This document shows positions 10,007-20,006 of a stretch of DNA of 64,000 nt, piece by piece (position 1 is the stretch's first letter; each line of letters opens with the position of its first letter). Made by a program: the position numbers and the translations under genes. The DNA lies in NCBI GenBank assembly GCA_010093685.1, contig MU006239.1, forward strand, positions 650,520 to 714,519, written 5' to 3'. The stretch is from Ophiobolus disseminans. Taxonomy: Eukaryota; Ascomycota; Dothideomycetes; Pleosporales; Phaeosphaeriaceae. The notes beneath the pieces were generated by a model. That model saw nothing but the letters and a program-made list of their open reading frames with translations. It was not told the DNA's origin and ran no database searches.

Positions 10007-11063
10007 ACAAGTGAAGCAGATAGCACAATAATGTTCTCGCACATAGTAGTTGAAACATCCGGGACGTAGCGGTATGATTAACCTCGAGCAGGGTGAGTCA
10101 TCAGTACAGTGGTATGAACGAATATTGGCGCTACTTCAAGGCATATGAGCGGTAAATGCGCTTTTTTAAGATAGTCTACGATCGAGTGAGGACGCATCAG
10201 TGTGCTAGAAGTAAAATATCGAAACGTCTCCGGGACTCGCCAATCAGTGCAGTTGATGAGCGGGCTCGATAGTTGCTATCAATCCTTCGCCATTTTCTGC
10301 GTCAAGCGTGACCAGAGTTTCCATCGAGTAGCCTTTTTTGCCATGCCATCGGGAGGCCCTGAGTTCTACAGCAGTGACTCCGAACATGATAGGAGTGCCG
10401 TCGATGCTGGCTGTACTAGCGACACATCACGGCCATACATAACGCAGCTGAAACGGAAGAAGCTTCGCGACTCTCTGTCCAAGAACTCCACACTGCATTC
10501 ACAGCCTCACTAGTCCCCTCCACTCGGACGCGGTCACTAAGGAGGCGTTAAACTTCGTCATAGACTCGCTCAATTCAGCAATCGAGGTTTCATATGCCGG
10601 CGGAGGACTGCTGGGAATGTGACCGATCAATATACAGAGCAGTACTACGTTGACGGCAGCACTAATCGAGTACAAGAGTGGAAGCAGGATGCGATCGAAG
10701 CTTAGTCTCTTGCACTTAGCAGTGATGCCGGAGCCATGTTCTGTCTTGAATGCGATGCGCATATATCGATGTCCATCTTCCCAAGCGGTTAATATCATGC
10801 TTGCAGTGAAGTTGAGAGAGGTAATTATTGCACTTGAGAAAGGTGTTAAGTTTGGGACATAGACAACAGGAGCCATAGTTTGAAGCGATCAGCCTTAAGC
10901 GTAACGATGCGTCCAAGGCGCGAGGCATGGAGACATCAAGACGCAGAAATATCCTAATGCTCATTGCCGCCAGATGACGCGGAACGACCGCCTTTGCCCG
11001 AACAGCTAGGCTGCTAATGACCCTTGTCCTAACTCTGTAAATCATCTAACCCTTCTGTGCGTT
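10007..11063. other. Spacer with one weak membrane-protein candidate
   Basis: Apart from the minus-strand frame listed separately, I see no firm gene. A plus-strand frame at 10202-10513 (103 codons) lacks recognisable features and overlaps the 3' end of the minus candidate. Confidence 0.4.
10499..10876 (-). CDS. Hypothetical 125-aa protein with one membrane span and a PPxY motif
   Basis: I do not recognise this protein. It starts at ATG 10876. A hydrophobic stretch near residues 64-90 (LPLLYSISAAVNVVLLCILIG) could be a transmembrane helix. Just after it stands SSPPPAYE, a PPxY motif of the kind bound by WW domains of ubiquitin ligases. The N-terminal part is mildly hydrophobic without a clear signal peptide. 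There is no premature stop. It sits between transposon-derived segments and has no homolog visible in the window, so it may be a gene fragment or a chance frame. Confidence 0.35.
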   Translation of the reverse strand: MAPVVYVPNLTPFSSAIITSLNFTASMILTAWEDGHRYMRIAFKTEHGSGITAKCKRLSFDRILLPLLYSISAAVNVVLLCILIGHIPSSPPPAYETSIAELSESMTKFNASLVTASEWRGLVRL

Positions 11064-11818
11064 CCTTTGCCCATCAGGATAGCCATAACGCCTCTCCCAA
11101 GTCGATCGTATCTGTCATCCCTAGCCTCGTCTACGGCCAATAGCTTTTAGCAACCCCTTTAGGTTCATTGTTAGTATTAGCTCAAGAAAGCTTTGCGAAA
11201 AGCACGTACGTTTCTTATGCAGCAAACGCAACACTCTTCTTGCTCTCTGTATCGCTTGCCTCCGTAGTATTCGTCCTTGCGGCACAAATACAGTTTCCAT
11301 AACATGCAGCTTCTGCAACGGCGTTGCATAAAGGGGAGGCAGGGTTGCAAACTAGGTTGGCTCCAAGGCAAGTGCATTGGCAAGTATACCGGCAACTGTC
11401 GGTCAAAATTGGAGCCCTACAGGATATGCTCTCTGAAGCAGTAATTAATAAAAAGATAACAAAAAGAAGTGCAATGCGGCTGAGAGTGATTGGGGCTATA
11501 GTCTTAGATGTCTTGTATAGTTGCAAGAAAAAGATTTGAACTAACCTACAACATGTGGGAGATGTAGCGCTTAAAGTACTTAAGTGGTCTACACTGTGCC
11601 TCTGACTGTGCCTCTAACTGTACCTCCGACTATGCTACATAGAGACCGCTTACACCGCCGGGAAACGATTATACCAACGCCGTCTCAAGATGATTTGTGG
11701 GGTACAGTCGTCTGATCTTTAATAGTAATGCCTATGCGGTAGGAGCTGCGTGTTCCAACTGACTGTGCCGCTGGCTGTTATTAATTACTAATCTCGAATA
11801 CGTGCTTATAGACAAGGG
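11064..11818 (-). repeat. Inverted repeat arm 2 carrying the secreted Cys-rich gene
   Basis: Reverse-oriented copy of 3166-3888. It keeps about 30 bp (near 11085-11115) that arm 1 lost. The four-unit minisatellite and the gene are both present. Beyond 11820 the sequence becomes an unrelated acidic coding fragment. Confidence 0.85.
11215..11526 (-). pseudogene. Small secreted cysteine-rich protein, copy 2, start and tail altered
   Basis: This is the paralog of the 3491-3784 gene. All ten cysteines and their order are kept, with changes between them (for example CNAVAEAACYGNC for CNAFTLTTCEKNC). The codon matching the copy-1 start is ATA, a G-to-A change, so initiation would need the ATG at 11526, nine codons upstream, placing MQLYKTSKT before the hydrophobic signal core. 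Near the end a CAA codon of copy 1 is TAA, which removes the last few residues. Both are transitions of RIP type. It could still be expressed with a longer signal region, but I treat it as probably broken. Confidence 0.65.
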
Positions 11819-11819
11819 C

Positions 11820-12136
11820 ACTTTGGACCGATAGAACACCTGGCGGAATTACTGGAGGAGGTAGGTGAGCATTCTCGCGCGGAGGAAGTGCTGTCTGCCG
11901 ACGGAGAGGGAGACGATGACGGAGGAGGCCGAGAAAGGAGCTGGAAAGGGGGGAAAGGCGATGACAACGGGGCCGAAGAAGAGCTTGAATGGGACGATAA
12001 GAGTGAGGACGACATGGGTGGCCTTTTTGTCACCCAGGCCAATGACGAGGAGTTGGCGAGCAGTAAGTTAGAATTCCCAGATCCGGATGCCACCCGAGAG
12101 CGGCCGCATCGGAGTTCGAGGACGATGCGCTAACCA
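11820..12136 (+). pseudogene. Acidic protein fragment, unknown family
   Basis: A continuous frame begins at the edge of the inverted repeat (HFGPIEHLAELLEEVGEHS), runs through an Asp/Glu/Gly-rich stretch (EEELEWDDKSEDDMGG) and a TQANDEEL motif, then ends at a TAA at 12131-12133. A related, shorter sequence occurs at 15711-15900. hAT-1 inserted just downstream, at the 8-bp duplication CCTGTGAG. The fragment looks like the C-terminal part of a repeated gene or element protein that I cannot name. Its left end is cut by the inverted repeat. Confidence 0.4.
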
Positions 12137-12163
12137 GCGATGTGCTGCAGACGCTCCTGTGAG

Positions 12164-15100
12164 CAGTGAATGTCAACAAACAAAACAACCAATATTTGAG
12201 CCGTAGATGTTGTTTGATTGGCTTATTTCTTAGTGTTGCAGTTTGTTTGTTTGCATTGATAAGACTGTAGAGGCAATTTTTGGTTGGTTGATTGATAAGA
12301 TATTGATAGACTTAAGGTTCTGAAGGGGCGTTTCTATAACAATTCTGCAGGCGGCTCTTCCCACGTTCCTATCGCGAACTCTTCTGTAAGCTCCTTATCA
12401 GTATACTTTGCGGCTATTGTTGTGCTTGGTGTTGTAAAACCTGCGCGAGTCCATCGTTGCACACACACTAAAGCAGCTAGTAACTGCGCACTAATTTTCC
12501 GCCTCTGTGGCTTAAGTATATTGCCAGTTCCTGCAAAGACGCGCTCACAATCAGAGCTAGAGGCGGGTATAGTTAACACGTCGATCGCAAATCGTGAAAG
12601 ATTTGGATACTTCGGCTTCAACGCTAGCTAGTACTGTACAGCTGTTGGACCCCCCTTGTGCTGATTAGACGTCCACATAGGCTCTTTTAACCAGCTATCG
12701 TACTCGTCCTCTACCTCTATTGTGTGCTCGCCGTCCTTATCTAGTATAGCGTCGATAGCGTCGTCAAAGCTGCTTATAGTGGGTTTTGGCGTAGGCGTTG
12801 GTGTTGTGGCAGTAGCAGCTGGCTTATAGGCAGCCCAAACCCACAGAAATTTCGCGTGTGCGGTGCTCAACTGTGTGGGTTTGTTACGCCAGAAGCGTTT
12901 GAAGTATGATTTATATCGCAGATGTAGCGCTGTAGCTGCGTAGTAAATGGGGATTTGGAGGATCTTAGTGAAGTAATTGCTCGCTTTTCGCCTCGCGGCT
13001 CGTAGGTTGATTGGGATGTGATCTTCGGGCGCCTCAGATAGCTCGTAGTCAACTGATTTGTATGGCTGAAGGCGCGCATCTAGATCAGTCATCACACTCT
13101 CAAACACTGGGATAACCTCGTAGAGTGCGCTAAAACGGCCACATTTGCCATGGCCTTGGAGGCGATCTGTAGCAAACTTTAGCGGCTGCAGTATCGCCAT
13201 GTACTCAGTAATCACCGCCCAGTCAGCCGCCGTAAGGCCGTCTGACCTCATCCACCGCGGCGCATCAGGCAGCTTGTTACCTCTAAGGGTGGCCTGTTTG
13301 TCAGCCTGTTCGGTCTCGCGAATGTGGTACGTGGCGTATGCGTTAATAGCTTGTTGGAGCTCAACTCCGCGCTCAAAGCAGTCGTGATAACTGTTCTAGC
13401 GTGTAACACACGGCTTAATTGGCTCACGGGTGCCGCTGCTGGCGCCTGTAGGCATGCCGTTAACTGCCTCGCGTTGGCAATCTTCAAAGATACTCTACTG
13501 CTTCGGCGTGTTAATGTAGTTGATAATATCAAGATACACGCCAAGCGGGCCTTCTTTCCGCCACTCCTTTATGTAGAAATCCTCCATCTTTGTGTTCTCT
13601 AGGGCGTTGTTATATGCATCAGCATCTCTCCCAAACATAATCGTTTGGCTAATGAGGTTGAGTATGTGGCAAGCGCAGCGGAGGCGGCGATCAGAGGCAG
13701 AGAAGTGGTACATCGCGGCGAGTTTGTTGACAGCGGTGTCGTTATTGTAGGCGTTATCGAGCACAAAGTAGCCAAGTTTGCTGCGATTGATGCTAAAGGA
13801 TTGCAGGATTTTGGTTACAGCGTCAGCTATCGCCTCGCCAGTGTGGGCACCCACTAGCTGCGGCAGCGCGATGGGTAGGTCAACTATCGCGCCTTCGCTG
13901 TTGGCGTAGTGAGCAACTACAGAAAAGAAGCCACGTTTGCCGCCTTTTGTCGTCTATCCATCAAAGCTTATATGTACCTTGCTCTCGGCTTCAGCTAACG
14001 CGCGCACTACCTGAGGCCGCAGCCAACTGTACAACCTCATTACGAACGCCGACACGCTGTTATGAGACCTCCACAACGCCGCCTCTGCCTCTGGATTGGC
14101 AAACCTAATCATCTTGCGAAAAGCCGGCGTCTCAAACTCGCGGAGTGGTCTGTTGTTGTCGACTAGCCAGAGCGCAGCTGCCTGCCGAAATCCTTGTACA
14201 TCGAAGTTTCCTATGGTCTCGTACGCGTCAATGCCGAATTTGACACCGCTTAAAGCTGCTTGGCGCAGTGATTGTTGTCCATACTTGCAGAGAGGTTTGC
14301 TCAGGATTGGACCGTCTTTGCTGAGCCGATGGCTAGGTTTATTAAGCTAGAGGTGCCCATTGGCGGCAGTAGTTGACTTCGTTACGCGGTGTACACCATT
14401 AGGCAGTTTGTGAGTATGACAGTACTTGCACACAAAGTACAGCTCATTTGGGTGGTGAGTGCCCTCCTTCCAAACACGCCAGCCGTGTTGAAAAATCCAG
14501 CTTGCCTTGCCTCGTGGAGTGCTCAACGGCGCGACAAACCCCTTTAATCGCGACTAATTCACGCCCTCAAAGTCGCGAAAATCAACGCTTACAGCGCTAT
14601 CATCCTCTATCGAAGCCTCGGTGGCAGCGCTGGAGAAAGCCAACGGCTGTACAATAGAGTCCTCCGGCTTATTAAGCATTAATTGCGACTCCCAGGCTGG
14701 CTCACCAGCGGACTGAGAGGCTTGTGAGGCAGCCAAAACAGGCACTGGTGATAGCCGCCGAGGGCGCTCCTCAGGCTGTTGTACAGGCTCACATGGCGGT
14801 TCGATAGCCCGCGTAGGCGACTTGATGGGCGGCTCGATAGCTTGTGTGAGCAGCTCCTCTGTAGGCGGATCCGGCATACTTTCTGGCAGCTCTATCGGCT
14901 GGGTTGGCTGGCTGCCATTACCCAACAGCGCCTTGAGCGTAGGTTTGTGCGTACGTTGTGCTCGCTTGAAGGGAGTATTAGCTTCTTCGGCAGCCTCGGG
15001 CTTGCGTTTTGCTGGTATAGAGGGCATGGATAAGGCTAAACGTAAGCCGGAGCCGCGAGAAAGTAAGGCGTTGTTGAATATTATAAGCCTGAGGTCAGTA

Positions 15101-15505
15101 GCACTGGGAATGGAACATGTGCGAATCGTGTTGTGTATTGTGCTACGGGAACTGAGATCTATATCTCTGCCGGCTAGCGTTGTGGGCACTAAGCCTCGTA
15201 CGTACTAGCCTGGAGTGAGTGAGAGATGGGATGGAACCTGGGTCATATAACTTACATGCGAGTAGGCTTAGTAAGTAAAATCCAACACCAAAAATTCGTC
15301 GTTGAGCAGCTATTCTAAAGGCCTCACCTAGGTATCTCCCTCCCTTGCTTACTATCAAACAACACCAATCCTATCAATATTTTGGTCTCACGATTGGTTG
15401 ATTGATTGACAGAAATACAGTGGCTGACTGTTGTTTCGTTGGTTGGCTCCGAATCAAACAAATCAAACAACAATATTGATGAGATATTGGTTACTGACAA
15501 CCTTG
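12164..15505 (-). mobile_element. hAT-1 DNA transposon, 3.3 kb
   Basis: The element starts CAGTGAATG and ends CAACCTTG, giving short imperfect CA..TG termini, and is flanked by a perfect 8-bp duplication CCTGTGAG (12156-12163, 15506-15513), the hAT signature. The subterminal regions on both sides are full of TTGATTG/CAATCAA-type motifs, likely transposase-binding sites. A single transposase frame fills the interior on the minus strand. Confidence 0.85.
12334..15027 (-). pseudogene. hAT-1 transposase, single frame with about six TAG stops
   Basis: The frame opens at ATG 15027 (MPSIPAKRKPEAAEE) and closes at 12334 with no frameshift over about 2.7 kb. After a low-complexity Pro/Glu N-terminus comes a BED-like zinc finger (CKYCHTHK, about 14430), then an RNase-H-like core with the first aspartate in HISFDG (about 13960) and the second in FVLDNAYNND (about 13750). 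At the C-terminus is the hAT dimerisation domain (about 12340-12600, IPASSSDCERVF). Stops include one replacing Trp in the conserved FDGWTTKGGK segment (TGG to TAG). Others follow GVN, KQ, TR and QY. All fit CpA-to-TpA change on one or the other strand. It is related to, but clearly different from, the hAT-2 transposase. Confidence 0.88.
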
Positions 15506-15583
15506 CCTGTGAGCACCAATTGTTCACGACGAGATAGAGGGGCGGCCTCGTGAGGTCGAGGAAGAGCTTAATCTATCCCCGAC

Positions 15584-15705
15584 TGTTGCACTCTAACAGG
15601 GTTATCCCTACACTCTCTCTTTCTTCACATATATATAGCTCCCTTCGTTTATAGCTATTCAATAAACTCAGTTCTTCATGCTCCTTCCATATCACATACG
15701 TGAGA
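15584..15705 (+). repeat. Solo LTR of the Copia-1 family (122 bp)
   Basis: Same length and ends as the Copia-1 LTRs (TGTTGCAC to ACGTGAGA), with about a dozen differences, many of them C/T or G/A. The flanks CCGAC and CTGAC match at four of five bases, as expected for a target duplication with one later transition. It is older than Copia-1. Confidence 0.85.
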
Positions 15706-15710
15706 CTGAC

Positions 15711-15900
15711 ACTTCCTACGCAAAACGCCAAGAGAATCCTCTTCGACGGCATGGATGACCACTCCATCCCACAGACCAATGACGAGGAGGTGGGGAGCAG
15801 AGAGCTGAAAAACCCAGACCTGGATGCCACTCCGGGAGCGGTGGAATCGGAGTGAAGGCGATGCGCTGCGCGACGACGCGCAGCAGGTGCTCCTGTAGGT
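15711..15900 (+). pseudogene. Second copy of the NDEE-type acidic fragment
   Basis: The sequence around CAGACCAATGACGAGGAGG and on to CTCCTGTAGG aligns by eye with 12000-12165, at roughly 70% identity. It encodes QTNDEEVGSRELKNPDLDAT, followed by a TGA. The source protein is unknown. The pair brackets hAT-1 and the solo LTR but overlaps in content, so it is two copies and not one gene split in half. Confidence 0.4.
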
Positions 15901-16084
15901 GTGACTCGCCTGTGGGAGCCAGTCGGCGGTGAAGACGAGACAATCGAGGTAGCTGGTTGAACAGAGAGGTAGCAAGAAGGAATGTTACACGCAATCCGAC
16001 CTTCACCCTCTCTGGTTAAGTGATGTCAACGGGCGCGCAGAGCCGTCACTCATCGCAGGGGTTATCACAGCAACGCCCAGCTGG

Positions 16085-16450
16085 AGTATCGCAGCGTCGT
16101 ACAGCTTAGGGTATCGCAGCGAGGTACAGCTCTAGACATCGCAGCGATGTACAGGAAAGGGCAGCGCCGCGTCGCCTAAAATAACGACAAGTATTGTAGC
16201 AACGTGCAGGTAAAGGCGCCACAGCAACCTCCATGTGAAAGTATCGCAGGAACTCACCAATAAAGGAATTGCATAAACTCGTTGGCAAAGGTAGCTTATC
16301 ATACGACAGACTCGCAGCACGCACTGAAGCAACGCGCAGCGCATCGCATAGCAGCAACGTACAGCACCTAGCGCCGCATCGATTCACTACAACACCCAGT
16401 GCAGCGTGTTGCAACGCAGTGCACTGCCATGCTAAGCAATAACAGGCAGC
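16085..16450 (+). repeat. Degenerate ATCGCAGCGNNGTACAG repeat cluster
   Basis: TATCGCAGCGTCGTACAG, TATCGCAGCGAGGTACAG and CATCGCAGCGATGTACAG follow one another at about 30-bp spacing between 16085 and 16155, and weaker copies (GTAGCAACGTGCAG, ATAGCAGCAACGTACAG, GCAGCGTGTTGCAACGCAG) continue to 16450. No protein is apparent. It may be a decayed minisatellite or the subterminal region of an unknown element. No gene is seen from 15900 to about 16830. Confidence 0.5.
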
Positions 16451-16829
16451 GCAGCGGGCCGTCGCTCAAAACCTCGTGAATACCACCTCTTCCCTACCTA
16501 GCCGAAGCTGCTTGTATACGTTCACAGCACAAATTGGCGGTCTCAACCTAAGACGAAATTACACCGTTTCGGGAACAACATCGCCGCCTGGACAATCCTG
16601 GCAGTCTGCAACGTCTCTCCAAAAGGTAACCAGGTATTATCACACGGTTAGTCCAGACATCAGAACTATGGTAGACTCCTTTCCGCTGAGGAGTTGGCGT
16701 CCTGCGCGCCGATCGCCTGCTTGATCTTGTCTTATAGTAGAGGGCGAACACGAACACTGCAACACGCCTAGGAGAGACTGACAAAATCATTTTTGCGCAT
16801 GATGTGCTAGTTGAGGAAGGGGCCTGTTC

Positions 16830-17850
16830 ACCGTCTTAGCTTGGAATACTAAACTTCTGCGCGACACTTGCATACGACTGGTAGAGGCTGTTCATGTCGC
16901 TCGCATCCATCTAGAAAACTAAGCAGCTCTTGTTGTTTAGTCGTGTTCTGTGTGCAACCTCAAGTGCGAGCTGCGACTTGCCTGTTCCGCCTAGCCCAAC
17001 GATTGCTAGCGTGGTAGTAGTCTGGTCGTTGCTGAAGAGCTTCGCTTTAAGCTGGACGAGCTACGATTCGCAATCCACAAAAGACTCGGTTCGTGAGAAT
17101 GGAATGATTGATGGCGCGCTGCCGTTAGTCTCTATCTCAGCCTGCAGTCTCCTTCGTGCACTCTCCTGCCCTTCGCCGTACCTGATGGGCATAGAGATGC
17201 CAAGAAGTCCCAGCAGGCAGTATACGATGTCTTCTTCTTCGGTTGTTGTGCGTTTTTCGGCCTACCTCATCCGTTCAGATGTGCTGAACTGGTCTCGAGG
17301 ACAGTTGCGCAGTGCCGCGAGCGGGATGCCGGTGATACCGTGTAGTAGTTGATCAAGTGACGCTTGTCGCCTATGCGCTGCCCTTCAAGCGAGAAGAAAT
17401 CGACTGACACTGGCGCGATCAGCTCTTGAGCGTCCATCCTTGAGTGAACCACTTGCTCTTCTGGAACGACGCCTCCCAGTCGCTACGTTGAAAAGTATCC
17501 GCCACAGCTGACAGCGACACGTCTGACAGGAAGACGTAGCATCGGGCCGCATTCCGGTACCACTAAAACATGGAACTGATCGCCTTCGAGCGCTCGTTGT
17601 TGTCCCACCTGTCTATGCAGCATGTGTCGATCCAAAAGTACTGCAGCCCGTCCCGAGCTGCTTGTTCGGCGCAGAACCTGAGTTTCCTGTAGCCTTCTTC
17701 TTTCTCTTCATAGTTTCTATTCGATACATCTTCGATAAGGGTCTCGGAGTCGCTCTATCGGTGCGATAGGGTAGCGTAGGGCGGGATCGGCTTGCCGCGA
17801 AAATCTGTCAAGATCAGTCTGCACAGCGCGTCAAAGTGGAGAAGCCGCAT
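16830..17850 (-). pseudogene. HET-domain/NB-ARC protein relic
   Basis: This would be a fungal NLR-like heterokaryon-incompatibility protein that senses non-self or stress through an N-terminal HET domain and a nucleotide-switch module. The start is ATG 17850. HET hallmarks follow in order: the opening MRLLHFD, YATLSHRW (17750, Trp now TAG), GLQYFWIDTCCID (about 17640), WYRNAARCYVFLSDV (about 17540), a broken WTLxELIAP (about 17430), YCLLGLLGISMPIRYGEG (about 17195). Then a P-loop GLGGTGKSQLALE (about 16985) opens the NB-ARC. Lesions are two 1-nt losses near 17425 and 17367, and several TAG (in place of the SHRW Trp, after SMF, DCES and LVF). The sequence loses similarity near 16830, so the rest of the NB-ARC and any repeat domain are missing. 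Confidence 0.85.
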
Positions 17851-18155
17851 GGCGCTTCCAGCTTGGAGTTTGGCCTGTGGAAGTAAAGGCGTAAACGACT
17901 CTTGCGGTAGCAAGAGTAGAACGATGTGTTTACGACAAGGCAGAAGAGGCAGCCTGGTGAGGCAGTGCATGCAACCAGGCTGAAGGTGCTGGCTACATTA
18001 AGCACCCAGCGTCCTGCACTGCCTCGCCTCATAATCTGCGCTGTGACAGTGTTTGCCTTGTGAACTCATGTTAGAGGGGTGCACATGTGGGTGAGATGTT
18101 AGCGGATAGTGCAGATCTAACTAATTACGAAGGTTGTTGTTGTGGCCTCATAAAT

Positions 18156-19761
18156 CTACGCGGGCCTGCACGACCGGAAATAAGAGCTGTCCAAGGTTGT
18201 CTCAATAACAATCGAGATATTGTTACGAAGTTCTAGGACGCTCTCCTCCAGAACAGTTGGTTTCTCGTGCGTTTTGACTTGAGTGACGACTTCCTGGGCA
18301 ATCATCTTTGCGAACACGTAGTTCATTGTCGTACAGCGCCAGGTTTCGCACAGACTTGACGAGGTTGGCCACTGGTCTGCATGATCCGCCCCAAAGATGC
18401 TCGTCCACACCTTCTTCACTTCTGAGGCCTCGGTGCCCAAGATACTGAACGGTGTGTCGAACACGAAGTACAGGAATACAGACCAGACCCATGCCTCTAT
18501 CATACATTTCTTAGCCGGACGACTATCCCAGTGTCTGCCAGCAACGCCATGAATTAAGACGGATTTTCGGCGAATCTTGATAACATCGTGTTGCACATTA
18601 TATACCTTCAAGCTACAACAGCGAGAAGGTCGGCCTTTTTGCATGCAATAGTTATGAGCCCGGATTCCGTTAAAATCCTCTGCAGCAACCACACAAAGGA
18701 TTGTTAGTTAGGTGGGTAACTACAAGCGATCCGCTAAGACACATCCCATTAACACCCTGCGTTCGAACCTCACACACAACACGGTTTTCAAGACTTTTCA
18801 CCGCCTAAGAAAAAAACAAGTCGTTACGGCACTACGATATCAAATCTAGTCGCTATTACCTGGAGATCATGCACAAACAATAACATGTCTCCGTCACTCA
18901 CTTCGACCTGGGGGGGTGTGTTGCACGTTATATACCTTCAAGCTACAACAGCGAGAAGGTCGGCCTTTTTGCATGCAATACATCGACTTGCTCATTGAGA
19001 CGGATCGTGCGACTCAAGGTCTTGACTAGTTCGATAAGGTTGCGGAAGTCCTGGGCTAACTGTTCGTCCGAGATCGCCTCGCCTTTTTCGATCCTAGCGA
19101 ACGTATCCTTTTGCAGGACTTGGACTTGCTCTCGAAGGTTGCCGGCTTCCAGTGCATCGCTGACCAGAGGATCCATGACGACGTCAACGGTATCCTTGGT
19201 TTGATCGTCCCACTTGAGTCCCTTTGCTGCCGCATAAGGTATAACGAGCTGTTCGATGAGGTACGTGAAGCGACTATCAACACTAACGAAGCGGCTCTCG
19301 AGTTCTTTGTGTACTTTGGAGATTTTGCTATACATCTCTTTGAGGTCTTTATGCTTGTCTTGAACTTTGTTGCACTTGTCTTAGATCTTAGAACGCTCGT
19401 CTTTTAGTTCGTCACACTGCTCTCGAAGCCGCTTGTTTTCTTTGCGGAGATCGTGAAACTCTGCCTTCAGGCTGTCGTATCAAGTCTGCTGTTGGTCGAG
19501 TTGCTCCTTATGTTTCGCAAAGATGTTATCGAGGATCGTGGCGTCTTTTATATCAGGATTGTGAGCAAGATCGCCTTCGGCAGACTAAGCGCTTTGCTGG
19601 CCGTGCGATGCAGAGGCATCAACGCTCAAGCTCTTGCGATGCGCGCGACGCTCAGTAGAAGTGGGGTTTTGCTTGGAGCCTCCCACGAGTCCGAAGATTT
19701 AGAGAGCAACAGTGAGCAAGTACTTTCTGATTCATTGCTGAGGACTTACGGGATCGAACAT
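18156..19761 (-). pseudogene. Coiled-coil protein gene split by a TRIM-like element
   Basis: I cannot name the family. The likely start is ATG 19761 (Met-Phe-Asp-Pro), followed at once by an intron with donor GTAAGT (19749 downward) and a tentative AAG acceptor near 19675. The main exon encodes a charged coiled coil (about 19310-19500, KENKRLREQCDELKDERS), a middle region rich in Asp/Glu, and a C-terminal part with aromatic residues (WVWSVFLYFVFDTPFSILG). The TRIM at 18589-18980 interrupts it. Removing 392 bp plus the 5-bp duplication brings the two halves (19335-18986 and 18583-18156) into the same frame, ending at TGA 18156. Other lesions are a TAG after GQQSA, a TGA after QQT and a TAA after RSKI. 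Confidence 0.75.
18589..18980 (+). mobile_element. TRIM-like miniature LTR element, 392 bp
   Basis: Two 62-bp terminal repeats (18589-18650 and 18919-18980) differ at one base. A perfect 5-bp duplication CATCG flanks them (18584-18588, 18981-18985). GTTATGAGCCCGGATTC, the same primer-binding site as in Copia-1, follows the left repeat, and CTGGGGGGGTG, the Copia-1 polypurine tract, precedes the right one. Both LTRs begin TGTTGCAC as in Copia-1 but then differ. The 268-bp interior has no open frame. This is the architecture of a non-autonomous TRIM probably mobilised by Copia-1-type proteins. Confidence 0.9.
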
Positions 19762-19929
19762 GATCGCCCTCTACAGCTCAATGTTCATGAACAGAGCGAG
19801 GAGATGTGGCCAGGTTCAGTGAGCTTGAAAACCTTTACGCGACGTGAAATGAGGGTGCATCACGAGCAAAGTTTTGTGTTGGTTCACCTTCACCTGGAGC
19901 TCGCACGTGAGCTGCGCTGAAATCTTTCG

Positions 19930-19950
19930 CAACAACAACAACAACAACAC
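19930..19950 (+). repeat. CAA microsatellite in a CT/CA-rich leader
   Basis: Seven CAA units precede a pyrimidine-rich, purine-poor stretch to about 20000. Such sequence is typical of fungal 5' untranslated leaders and fits its place just before the Hsp70-like relic. Confidence 0.6.
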
Positions 19951-20006
19951 CCCGCCACCTCTACACCCTCACCTCCACACTCACTTCGCTTTCCAATCTG
20001 CACACA

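Noticed and set aside
16085..16450. CRISPR-like array
   Set aside because: Repeats are degenerate, spacing is irregular, there are no cas genes and the genome is fungal.
16930..17352. 140-codon plus-strand open frame
   Set aside because: Antisense to the HET/NB-ARC relic with its P-loop and HET motifs on the minus strand.
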